In this document: positions 1-10,097 of the stretch, piece by piece | How positions within the stretch are numbered: position 1 is the stretch's first letter | Layout: each line of letters opens with the position of its first letter | DNA from: Folioceros fuciformis | Taxonomy: Eukaryota > Anthocerotophyta > Anthocerotopsida > Anthocerotales | Length of the DNA: 53,353 nucleotides | Assembly (NCBI GenBank): GCA_049999805.1 | Contig: JBNGIO010006169.1 | Location: 1 to 53,353, forward strand | Reading direction: 5' to 3' | Position numbers and translations under genes: made by a program | The notes under the pieces: model-generated | The model's database searches: none | What the model saw: only the letters and a program-made list of their open reading frames with translations | What the model was told of the DNA's origin: nothing

Positions 1-135
1 TTGTACGTGCGTCCTCCACATGCCTGCAATCCGGCTGGTGGCCCTCGTCCCTCGCCTCGTCCTTCACATAATACGCCATGCCACAAACCTGCAGCCTACC
101 CACAAACAACTACCACCATGGAGGTAAGTAAGTAA

Positions 136-522
<387 letters not shown>

Positions 523-763
523 TGAAGGAGATGGATGAAATGACGATAGGGCTGGGTGGCTGGCTCGTTGCTGGGACGAGAGAGTGCGCGGATCAATCAT
601 GTCCTGCAGGGCCCCCGGGCCGGGCCTTCCACCCACCGACTGCCCAAATGGGGCGGCCTGGCGCTGGCCCCCACCAACCCGACAAAGCTAGCGCTCATGA
701 CAACCCACGGCCGCGGAGAAGCGGCGCGAAACGCGAGGATCGAAACGCGGCTCCAAAGAAACG

Positions 764-795
764 GCACCACAAATGAATCGTTCATTTGTGGGTGC
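764..795. repeat. Near-perfect inverted repeat (hairpin)
   Basis: The left arm 764-777 and the right arm 781-795 are reverse complements except for one extra base. They are separated by the three bases TCG. The arm core is CACAAATGAA. It could be a fold-back structure or a relic of a small transposon end. No flanking target duplication was found by eye. Confidence 0.6.
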
Positions 796-2304
796 GGGAT
801 GGGACGAAAGAAGCGGGTGCATTGAGGTGTAGTGTCTCTAGTGCGGCGGGTGAACATGTGTCATGTGAGCGCAAGGGCACTCACACACGTGCCGGTGGGG
901 CTGCCTCGGGAGACGGTCCCACGTCGGCCCCACGATGCGTGTTGTGGTGGGCCCGGGGGACCCGGCCAAGGCCGGGCCCGGGCGGATGGCATCTTTCTGT
1001 TTGCATGGCTGGGCACGCATGGCATCTGGCGCGGGAACGGGACGGGACGGGGCCCGGTGGGCAAAGTGATAAAGTAACGGAACGGGAGTAGGAAACGTAA
1101 CGGAACGGAAAGGAGGCGGCGCGTTGAAGGAAAAGGGAAACGAAAGGAAGGAATCCCGGCGGCTGGTGTCAGAGGCTCGTGGATGGCATGCCGCGCAGGC
1201 AAGTGGTTAAACAAAGCAAGAGCAGGGCCGCCGATGATGGCGGCAACAAGGTAGGCTTGGCTTGGATCGTGGAGACAAGGGGGCACAGCACAGGCATAGG
1301 CATAGGGAACGAAGCGACGTTCTCTTCCTTCCTTGAGTTTCGCAGTCGGCATGGTTGCTCAAATCCCGTTCCCACAGGGCCCAGCTCCAGATCCCAGCTC
1401 CCAGCCCACGGCCAGGAACAGACACAAGCAGCGCCAAGCTAATTTTGCTCAATGGCGAGCGGGCGGCCCTGATGTCATGGGCACGTTGCTTCACCGCGCA
1501 CCACATGCGATGACATGCAAGAGAGCAACACCGACTCGTCGGGAGACACAGTGGGTGGCTCACCTCATGTGCCTGACGTGCTCGGCCGGCCCTTCTCCCA
1601 TCTCCCAGCCGCCCAGCGAGATGCTGAGGAATCGCGCTGATGTGACATAACTCGGACCAGCCAAGCTTGCAATGGCCACCCCAACTTCTAGCACTAGCGC
1701 CACCTCGTTGTGGGCGACACAACGGCAGGGTGGTGTGAAAGCGCCATAATCTGTGCTGGCCTGTCACCTGTGCCTCCGTCCTGATGCTGATACATCACTG
1801 ACCGCCGCTGTGGCCACTGATTACAGTCATTTGCAGTCAGCCAGATTGGTACCTCCACGCCGTGCTTGACATTCAAGCCACAGCCGTCCAACGCTGTGAT
1901 GACTTGAGTACATTCACTCGCAGTCAGCCAGCCAGATCGGTACTCTTACACGCCTGTGATTGGTATTCAAGCCAGCCGTTTCAAATCACCTGAGAAGGTC
2001 GACTCCTATCGCACCTTGTCAGCATGCAACGTCCACGCTGCCCCACTCACCCATGGAATGCACTGTACCGTATCACGCTTCAAGCAACCCTTTTTTACAG
2101 CACCCAACCCTGCACTTATCCTCCTCACCACCTTGCTCACCTCTCCTGTGTCTCGCGTCTAGTGCCTGTCTCCCATGCCCCCAATTGCACATTTGAAGGA
2201 CCCATATGTACATATTCACTTCAGTCAAATAGAGTAGGAGACTCGGAGGTTTTAGAAGAAACATTATACCAAGCTAATCAATGGACGGTGTCAGTCTTTA
2301 TGTC

Positions 2305-2426
2305 ATATGTGTGGGTGGGTGAGGGCTTCAGTACTACTATGTCGATATGTGTGGGTGGGTGAGGGTTTCAGTACAACTCCATCGATACATGTGGGTGGGT
2401 GAGGGTTTCAGTACAACTATGTCGAC
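2305..2426. repeat. Tandem repeat, period about 41 bases, three copies
   Basis: Three successive units start near 2308, 2349 and 2390. Each begins GTGGGTGGGTGAGG and continues TTTCAGTACAACT with small differences. The array runs directly into a second short repeat built on GTTGGTCGATGAGCT at about 2438-2480. Confidence 0.85.
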
Positions 2427-2559
2427 AATAGATGAGTTGTTGGTCGATGAGCTGTTGGTCGATGAGCTGTAGCGCGATGAGCCATTGAACGATGAGATCT
2501 CTTAAACGATGAGTTGGTGGATGAGCTGTTCGGCCATCAATTGTTGCTATGAAAAATGT

Positions 2560-2697
2560 ACACATGTCTCTGGAGTTCTACAGGTACAATGAGTTGTTGT
2601 TGAGAAAGGGTACACATGTCTGTCTAGAGTTCAACAGGTACAATGAGTTGTTGTTGAGAAAGGGTACACATCTTTTTGGAGTTCCAAAGGTACAATA
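2560..2697. repeat. Tandem repeat, period about 57 bases
   Basis: Units share GGTACAATGAGTTGTTG, then TTGAGAAAGGGTACACAT and an AGTTC tail. Two units are full and a third is partial. Because 57 is a multiple of three, an open frame with a 19-residue repeat runs through it on the plus strand. I see no homology and do not call it a gene. Confidence 0.8.
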
Positions 2698-3179
2698 TAA
2701 ATGTTGCATGGAAGTCGAAACAAAGTACAGACATGTGAAACCTAAGAAATGGAAACCTTTAGGAAGGGACAATCCAGCTCCTACATAGAAACTTAAGTTG
2801 ACATTGAAACCTTCATTGCTTCATTAGAGCATGGAAGAGGAGGTGTTGCTTCTTATGCTTGTTTGCATTTTACATATATATTGTAGATGCTAGGCTTAGT
2901 GCACAAGCATCAAGGGACCCATACTTCACTACATGCCTACTTTGTAGGTGTGTGAAATGAATGAAACAAGTACAATCATTTGATGTCAAACCATATGACT
3001 CGTACACATAGGTGGATGATGCAACACTTGGGTTGATGTCAGTAGATGGTTGGGTACAAATAATAATGGATGTTGCAACACTTGGGTTGATGTCGGTAGA
3101 TGGTTATAATAATGCAGTGCTTGCATTGCGTTGGTGTTGGTAGATGAAGCGTACAAAACTACAGGTGTCAGCAAGATAT

Positions 3180-4150
3180 GCAAATCAAAGTTGGCGTGGA
3201 TCAACCTAGATGGCAGATCGATACTTGACCAATAAGGGTCACCTCTGGCTGCACACCAACCTACAAGTCGAATCAAGGCCTGACACTTATCTCTGACTAC
3301 ACACCAACCAAGATGGCAGATCAATGTCTGACCAATANNNNNNNNNNACACATGACAAATCAATGCATGACCAGTAAGGCAGCTCTGACTACACGCCTAC
3401 CCAGATGGCAGATTAATGCCTGACTTGTAAGTGACCAGTAGGTCACCTCTCATGACACACTAACTTGTAAGTGACTAGTAAGCCACCTATGATGACACAC
3501 CAACCCTGATGGCAGATTAATGCCTGACTTGTAAGTGACTAGTAAGTCACCTCTACACACCAATATGGATGGTAGATCAATGCGTGACCTACTTAAGTCA
3601 TGAACTTCTGCACGCCAACCCATATGGCAGATTAATGCCTGACATGTAAGTTATCTCTACACTTCAATACGAATGGTAGATTAGTGCGTGACCTACTTAA
3701 GTCATGTCCTTCTATATGCACCAACCCAACTGGCAGATTAATGCCTGACCACTAAGTCACAACACCAAGTTAGATGGCAGATCAATGTCTAACCGCTACA
3801 TCACCTCTACACACCATTGCAACAGATATGGAAGATATGGTAGATCAATGCCTGACTCCTACGTCACCTCTACACACCACTATAACAGATTTGGTAGATC
3901 AATTCCTGACTAGTAAGTAACCTTCACACACCAATACGCATGGCAGATCAATGCGTCACTAGGAAGTCGTGTACTTCTACACACCAACCCAAATGACAAA
4001 TCCACTCGTGACCACTACGTCACCTCTACACAGCCTGCAGATATGGAAGATATGGAAGATCAATGCATGATTCGCGTACCATTGCACATGGCAGATCAAT
4101 GCGTGACCATTAAGTTACTTCTACACATCAACTCAAATGGCTAATCAATC
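3180..4150. repeat. Degenerate satellite array, about 17 units of 45-65 bases
   Basis: A motif close to TGGCAGATCAATGCCTGACC returns about every 45-65 bases, for example near 3211, 3314, 3403, 3501, 3568, 3625, 3731, 3775, 3838, 3892, 3949 and 4090. Between copies lie variants of AAGTCACCTCTACACACCAA. Units differ by substitutions and small indels, so this is an old array rather than a fresh expansion. It contains the assembly gap. Confidence 0.85.
3338..3347. other. Assembly gap (10 N)
   Basis: Ten N lie inside the satellite array. A round number inside a repeat suggests a placeholder, so the true length of the array is unknown. Confidence 0.97.
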
Positions 4151-5650
4151 TATGACCAAACCAGAAAAGTACTTACAAGGTCAGGTTGCATACTGATGAC
4201 TGAGATTGATGACCAAACAAAGTAGGTGAGAAGAATAGACCATTGTACGCACTTAGCAATCAATTCTTCGGTGTAAGTCATGTGATTGGTGTAATTGTTA
4301 CACGTTTTGCTGTCACTAGACATAATTATCTTCATGCATGCTTAGGTACAATTGCGTGCCAAATTTCAATCGGTGGGAGTTGTTGTACTTATGGTACTCG
4401 TTTCTAGAACTTGTGCATCAACTAAGAGTGACATGTGAAAGGAATAGGAGTATGTGGTATTTTTGTACTCTTTTACTCTTTTTACATTTGGGTTTACATA
4501 AAGAAAAGGAAACTCAGGTGCCATATGAAAGTTCTCCATGGATCCACTCATCTATAAAGCAACATTAAGTACCTGATATATGTATGAAATAATAAACCAT
4601 ATAGGTATATATAACCCTAGCCTCTAAGCGAGTGAACTGGGCCCAAAATAATGCATTAAACATTGTGCCGGCGTGCCAGTGACATCATAATTGCTAAAGC
4701 CCGAATCAAACTTTCTACAAATTCCCTGCCGAGAAGCTGGGCCTCTCAAATAGGTCCCAGATTTCATTGAGTCTTGTTTTCCGGAACTTGTCCCTAACGT
4801 TTGCCGTGTCCCCGCCGTTACGACTCATATCCAGCTCCAGCCACCAGCACCGTCATGTCGCCACAATCTTCGGGGCTATGATATCGCCATCCTCAAATGT
4901 CAACACATTCTTCGGGGCCATGTTGTCAGCACCGTCTGTGTCGCCACATCCTTTGCGGCCATGTTGTCAGCACCGCCTTTGTCACCGCCTCCTTTGCGAC
5001 AATGCTGACAGCCGCGTCTAAGACCCCTTTGCGGCAATGCCTGGCGTGCATGTTCCATTTCGCGGTTACAAATTAATTAGGAACCTGCCAGCAAACAAGT
5101 CAGTGGATATAGATGCATCAATCACGGTGCTGCACTGTTCTGCCAGATTCCAACTTGGCGGCTGATACACAAAGGGCATATACAGAAATGTGAGAATCTG
5201 ATAAGGCACGAAGGCATAAAAAAGGCGACCATCTGCTAATGCACAGAGGGCAGGCACAAAAACGGGAGCATCAGCTACTGCAAAGGGCAGATGCAAGAAA
5301 AGTGGGCATCCGCCTTCATTCCTGACCTACGCATCTCATGGTAGAGTTTGTCTGGTGCGTAGTTGTGCAGATATCCAAGGAAGTGAGCTGCTCACCAATC
5401 CAAGCTGCCTTCAACTTGTGGCCACGTGCCTCTGCTCCTGGCAACGAGCATAGCTAGAAAACCCGTCCCTACCCGCACAGAAGATATCTCTGTAATTCCT
5501 GGTTGATGGACGCAGGCAGATGCTTTAAACCCTAACCCTAAGCCGCAAACCCTGTCTTGTTGCTGGCCTTGATGGCCAGCTTAAGGTTTACTCGTCATGA
5601 CTGCTGTTCAATCACGCCAGTGTTTACCGACAAGCCCCCTGTAGAGGCTT
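4151..5650. other. Intergenic stretch without a supported gene
   Basis: Nothing recognisable is encoded here. Around 4855-5000 a phrase built on CTTCGGGGCCATGTTGTCAG and CACCGTCTGTGTCGCC recurs three to four times as a short degenerate repeat. The right part is probably the 3' flank of the PPR gene. Confidence 0.55.
5527..5541. repeat. Telomere-type repeat / telo-box
   Basis: The 15 bases read AAACCCTAACCCTAA, two units of the plant telomere repeat. Such telo-boxes are common in promoters of plant genes. Here it lies 3' of the PPR gene, so its role is unclear. Confidence 0.6.
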
Positions 5651-8600
5651 TCACATGGCCAGGGGAGGGTAAGGCGCCCCATCCTCTTTCTCCCAGCCTG
5701 CCTCAGGCAATGCTGAGGTTATATGGTTCAACAGTCTGTAAACATTTTCCGGACATCTTCGGTCCCCCACCAGAAACGTCTGCACCTTTTGTTCAAATTC
5801 TATCCAGCTCCGACCAGGTTTCTTCCATGCCCTTGCGCGTAATCTCAACTCATCCACTTCCTTGACGGAGTCCCACATGCCTGCCTGAGCATACAACGTT
5901 CCCATGAGCACATAGGCAGAAGGGTGTTGAGGTTCCAGAGCCCTTGCGCAATCGAACATACACTTGCCCAGCTGCACATTGTTATGTTTTCGGCAAGCAC
6001 CCAACAGCGACAGCCAGACATGTAAGGTGGCAGCCAACGGCATGGTCGAGATCAAGGCTTGTGCCTTCGTCAGGAGTCCAGCACGGCCAAGCAGATCAAT
6101 CACACAGACATAGTGCTCCACTTCTGCACTGATGCCATTATCTCTGCTCATGCTTTCGAAGCACTCCAGGCCTTCATCTACCATGCCTGCATGACTGCAT
6201 GCTGACAGGACAGCCAGAAATGTGACTCTGCTTGGCTTCACCTCCGTCGCACACATTTCGTGATACCGCTGCACACACGTCTTGTAGTCTCCTTGTCTAG
6301 CATAGCCAGCCATCAGTGCGTTCCAAGATACGACGTCAGGCTCCGGCAGAGAGTCGAACGTGTTCTGGGCATCGACCGTGCTCCCACATTTACCATATGC
6401 ATGAATCAGGCAGTTTGCCACAGGAAGACTGCACTCCAAGCCATTCCTCACAATGAGTTGATGAATGTGCACACACGTCTCCAGGGCTCCTGTGTTGCTG
6501 CAGGCCTCCAACGCAGAGAGAAACGTGGCCTGGGTGGGTGGTATCCCTTCTCCTAACATCAACTCCAAGATTTGCAGCGTCTTCTCTCCTTGGTCCTGCT
6601 GGGCATAAGCTGCGATCATCGCATTCCATGTGACAACATCACGATTGCGTAGTTGATCGAACACCCTTCTCGCATCCATGAGGCAGCCACACCTTGCATA
6701 CATGCTCACCAAAGAATTGCTGACAAACACGTCTGATTCAAATCCCCTTGAGGCGGCTTCGCTGTGAATTTCCTTCCCTTTCCGCCGGGACTCCACTTTG
6801 ACACTTTGCCCCTGGATAAGGGTGCCTTCCTCCTTTTCAGCAAGGGAGGCACATGCTTGGAGTGCACTGGCAAATGTCCAAGCATCAGGCCTGATGCCTT
6901 TCATCCGCATTTCAGAATAGAGAAGCAAAGCGTGGTAGCCTTGCTCCTGTTGAGCGTATGCTGCGATCATAGTATTCCATGATACTAAATCGCGGTGACG
7001 AAGTCCAGCAAACACTTTGTGTGCATCCCTGAGGCTTCCACATTTTGAGTACATGCTCACCAGAGTGTTTGCTACGTAAGTATTCGACATCAAGCCACTT
7101 GCAGCAGCTTCCGCATGTATGTCACGTCCCTTTTGCAGAGACATCACCTTGACATTTTGCCCATGGACCAAACAACTTTCCTCCTTTTCGGCTAGGGTGC
7201 CACATGCTTGAAGAGCGCTGGCAAAGGTCCAAGTATCTGGTCTGATGCCTTCCGCCTGCATTCTCCGATAAAGTTCTAGTGACTTTTCCCCCTGGTCGTG
7301 CTGGGCATATGCTGTGATCATTGCAGTCCACAATACCAAGTTCCGGTTGGAGATTCTATCAAAAACTTGCTCCGCATCCCTGAGGCTGCCACACTTTGCA
7401 TACATACTAACCAATGCACTACCTACAAATACTGATGAGTCCAGTGACCTCTCAATAATCTCAGCGTGTATTTCCTTTCCCTTCTGAAGGGCCGCCAATC
7501 TAAACTTATGTCCCTGTACAACTATGCTCTCCTCCTGCTCTGCAAGAATTGCACATGCCTGGAGAGCACCAACAAACGTCCGATCATTTGGCCTGATCTT
7601 TTCTCTCTGCATTCTAAAAAAAATCTGCAATGCCTTGGAACCTTGTCCATGCTGGGAATATGCAGCAATCATTGCATTCCATGGGACCACATCCTGCTGG
7701 GACATTGTTCCCAACACCTGCTCTGCATCCCAATGGCTCCCACATCTTGAATACATGCTAACCAACGTGCTACCAACAAAGACGTCCTTCTCAAACCCGC
7801 ACAGAGAAGCTTCATAGTGTAATTTCTTGCCCGTTTGCAACGATGCCAGTTTGACATTTTGGCCCTCCAGAAATGTACTTGGCTCCTTTCCTGCAAGAGT
7901 ACCACATGCCTGGAGAACACTAACGAAAGTTCTATCATCCGGCGGAACTCCATCGTCTTGCATTTTAGCATAAATTTGCAGGGCCTCACGTCCTTTATCC
8001 TGCTGGGCGTATGCTGCAATGAGAGCATTCCATGACACCACATCACGCTGAGAGAGCGCGGCAAACACGTGCTGGGCATCCGTGAGGCTACCACATTTAG
8101 CATACATGCTAACCAGAGTATTGCCAAGGAAAACATCTGAGTCGAACCCATATTTGCGCACATCGGCATGAATCCGCTTTCCCTCCTGCACGTCCTCCAG
8201 ACTGCTGCATGCCTTCAGCAAGCTGACAAGCGTATATTTGTCAGGCTGCACACCTTCGTCTTGCATCCGCTCATAGCATGCAATAGCCTCTCGATACTGT
8301 CCAGAGTTCCTATACCCAGAAATGATGGCTGTCCAAGAGAAGACACTTCGGTGCTGCAATCTTCCAAACAGCTGCAGCCCATCTGCCAATGTTCCACCAT
8401 TGACATATGCAGCAACCAGGAGCTCGCCCAAATTCCTGTTCAGATCCAATCCATGTTTGGCCAAAAGGGCATGCACTTTCTTGGCATAGATTGAGGCCTT
8501 CTTCTTCATGCAAGCCTGCAACAGCTTCTTACACGTCTGCACAGAAGGTGCAGTCCCGTCCTGGTCCATGTGCAGAAGGGTCTCCAGAACCTTGTCCACC

Positions 8601-8656
8601 TGCCCATCCTTGCACAATTTCTCCACCTCCAAGGCGGTTCCCTGAGTAACCTGCAC
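5651..8656 (-). CDS. PLS-class pentatricopeptide repeat protein, E/E+ type without DYW domain
   Basis: Predicted organelle RNA-binding protein of the PLS PPR family, whose members usually guide C-to-U editing or RNA processing. The frame is open for about 1000 codons without an intron. Repeats carry the usual signatures such as LVSMYAKCGS, DVVSWNALI and the L-motif LQACG. The tail has E and E+ features (KKPGRSWIEFEQKVQTF) and ends about 35 residues later, so no cytidine-deaminase DYW domain is present. Four L-motifs contain the same insert of about 17 residues (form LAEKEES..V.GQ.VKV.SLQ). The start is unresolved. The frame is open back to a TAA at 8675-8677 with no ATG, and the first in-frame ATG is at 8569. 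PPR-like sequence lies upstream of that ATG, and TGCAG before the GTT codon at 8650 could be a splice acceptor. A short 5' exon with the targeting peptide is therefore likely but not found. Codon 1 here is GTG. Confidence 0.9.
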   Translation of the reverse strand: MQVTQGTALEVEKLCKDGQVDKVLETLLHMDQDGTAPSVQTCKKLLQACMKKKASIYAKKVHALLAKHGLDLNRNLGELLVAAYVNGGTLADGLQLFGRLQHRSVFSWTAIISGYRNSGQYREAIACYERMQDEGVQPDKYTLVSLLKACSSLEDVQEGKRIHADVRKYGFDSDVFLGNTLVSMYAKCGSLTDAQHVFAALSQRDVVSWNALIAAYAQQDKGREALQIYAKMQDDGVPPDDRTFVSVLQACGTLAGKEPSTFLEGQNVKLASLQTGKKLHYEASLCGFEKDVFVGSTLVSMYSRCGSHWDAEQVLGTMSQQDVVPWNAMIAAYSQHGQGSKALQIFFRMQREKIRPNDRTFVGALQACAILAEQEESIVVQGHKFRLAALQKGKEIHAEIIERSLDSSVFVGSALVSMYAKCGSLRDAEQVFDRISNRNLVLWTAMITAYAQHDQGEKSLELYRRMQAEGIRPDTWTFASALQACGTLAEKEESCLVHGQNVKVMSLQKGRDIHAEAAASGLMSNTYVANTLVSMYSKCGSLRDAHKVFAGLRHRDLVSWNTMIAAYAQQEQGYHALLLYSEMRMKGIRPDAWTFASALQACASLAEKEEGTLIQGQSVKVESRRKGKEIHSEAASRGFESDVFVSNSLVSMYARCGCLMDARRVFDQLRNRDVVTWNAMIAAYAQQDQGEKTLQILELMLGEGIPPTQATFLSALEACSNTGALETCVHIHQLIVRNGLECSLPVANCLIHAYGKCGSTVDAQNTFDSLPEPDVVSWNALMAGYARQGDYKTCVQRYHEMCATEVKPSRVTFLAVLSACSHAGMVDEGLECFESMSRDNGISAEVEHYVCVIDLLGRAGLLTKAQALISTMPLAATLHVWLSLLGACRKHNNVQLGKCMFDCARALEPQHPSAYVLMGTLYAQAGMWDSVKEVDELRLRARAWKKPGRSWIEFEQKVQTFLVGDRRCPENVYRLLNHITSALPEAGWEKEDGAPYPPLAM

Positions 8657-10097
8657 CCTACAAGGGCCATAGCATTAGACGAAAGCACCGCGGTAGCCTA
8701 CTAGAGCTCGTCTGCTATGGCATCAGAGTGGAGATACCTGTCATGAGTGGGAGTCAACGCACCAACGCATCCATGCCGGCCCATCATCCCATCTGACAGT
8801 CGACTGGCGACCATCGTCGGATGTGGTGCAGCGGTCCACAACTTATTAAGCCACCAAAGGTCCATCGACCTGACGTCACGGTGGCATAGACATGGCTGCA
8901 GGCAAGAAGGCCCAGCCCTCAGAACCAGGGCTGATCCTCCTGGTCATTGATCCACCAAACCTCTGGAAACGACCCATTCCCGTCCACGATGCTCAGCACG
9001 TAATGTGGCACTGATCTGCCATGAGCCAAGCCAAATCGAGCGTGCCTAGTAGCACTTCTTAATGCCTGCATGTAAGAAACATTCATGTCCCACTTCCTCC
9101 GAATTCCTATCATGGCCCAAGCTCCCTACAGGACAGTCCAGAAAAATATAAGCACTTAAAGCCCCCACCTTCCTAAAGCACATGCAGTCACCACACGACC
9201 CAGAAAACGATGTCCATCAGTACCTGCAGGGGAAGCTGCGAATGTAGCAACAGCCCTCTTCCCAGGGACTTAGCTAGCACAACCGAATTCTCCATGAACC
9301 CAGGAAAAACAAGAACCTGGCTTGAAAATTGCCGAAATCCGAGCTCCCGAAGATTGAGCTCACATGCGCTCCCAACAGTATCGACTCATCATCACAACAG
9401 TGCACGCACCTTCGTAGGCCAGGTGGAACGTCAATGCGAGCTCTTCCCCTTTCTTTGTACTACGTTTCTGTCCAAAGTGTTCACCATGCTTCTGGAGACG
9501 GAGTTGGCTGGTGCTCTCTACCACGGCAACAAGCCCGGCAGGCTCGACACCCGTTGTAGTTAGGTCTCCTTTTTCCCCAATCAAGACGCTCTTGGAGCGT
9601 TAGATACCTTCGGCATCGACATACGAGGGAACTAGCCCTCTTAGTCTTCCGCTTTCGTTTGGATCCTGCCCATCAGCCCGGAGCGATTGACTTTCGATCC
9701 AGTCTGTTCCATCCAGTCTGCAGAGCATTCCAGTCTTATGTGAAAAGCATTACGAGGCCTCAAATTTGACCCCGTCGTCCCGGCCTGTGAATGACTCTTT
9801 TCATGCTGAGGTTACCCTTGAGTTTCAGTGCTTGCTTGCTCCGAACAAGCAAGAGATGCAGACGGTGTGTTGTGAAGCAAAATGCTTCTCAAGACAGATT
9901 TCTATCTCGCGGAATAGAAAGTAAATTACGTTGCCGGAAGAAAAATGTTCTGTACACGGTGCTCTTCACCCCACAGGTCGCAGAGTTTGTCACTCGACAC
10001 TCTACAGACAGTCGAGACTCTGATCACAAGGAGGGAGAAGCTGACCTGGGACTACATGATGTACAATAAAAGAATCTGGGCAGAAAGCTACTACAAT
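8657..10097. other. Spacer between PPR and RNR genes
   Basis: This should contain the 3' end of the RNR transcript and the unlocated 5' part of the PPR gene. Apart from the small frame listed at 8919-9113 I recognise nothing in it. Confidence 0.5.
8919..9113 (-). pseudogene. Short frame, weakly like a MULE/FAR1 transposase piece
   Basis: A 64-codon frame follows a plausible acceptor (GTCCTGTAG) on the minus strand. Its start, RRKWDMNVSYMQALRSATRHA, loosely follows the pattern (I/V)SYxxAWRAxxxA seen near the N-terminal part of MULE and FAR1-type transposases. The rest is not recognisable and no neighbouring exon continues it. It may be a transposon relic, a PPR leader exon or chance. The family match is from memory of the pattern only. 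Confidence 0.2.

Noticed and set aside
2549-2788. 79-codon frame with a 19-residue repeat
   Set aside because: Openness follows from a tandem repeat with a period divisible by three; no homology, no exon context.
3180-4150. CRISPR-like regular repeats
   Set aside because: Spacing varies, the repeats are degenerate, the sequence between them is also repeated, and the context is eukaryotic. It is a satellite.
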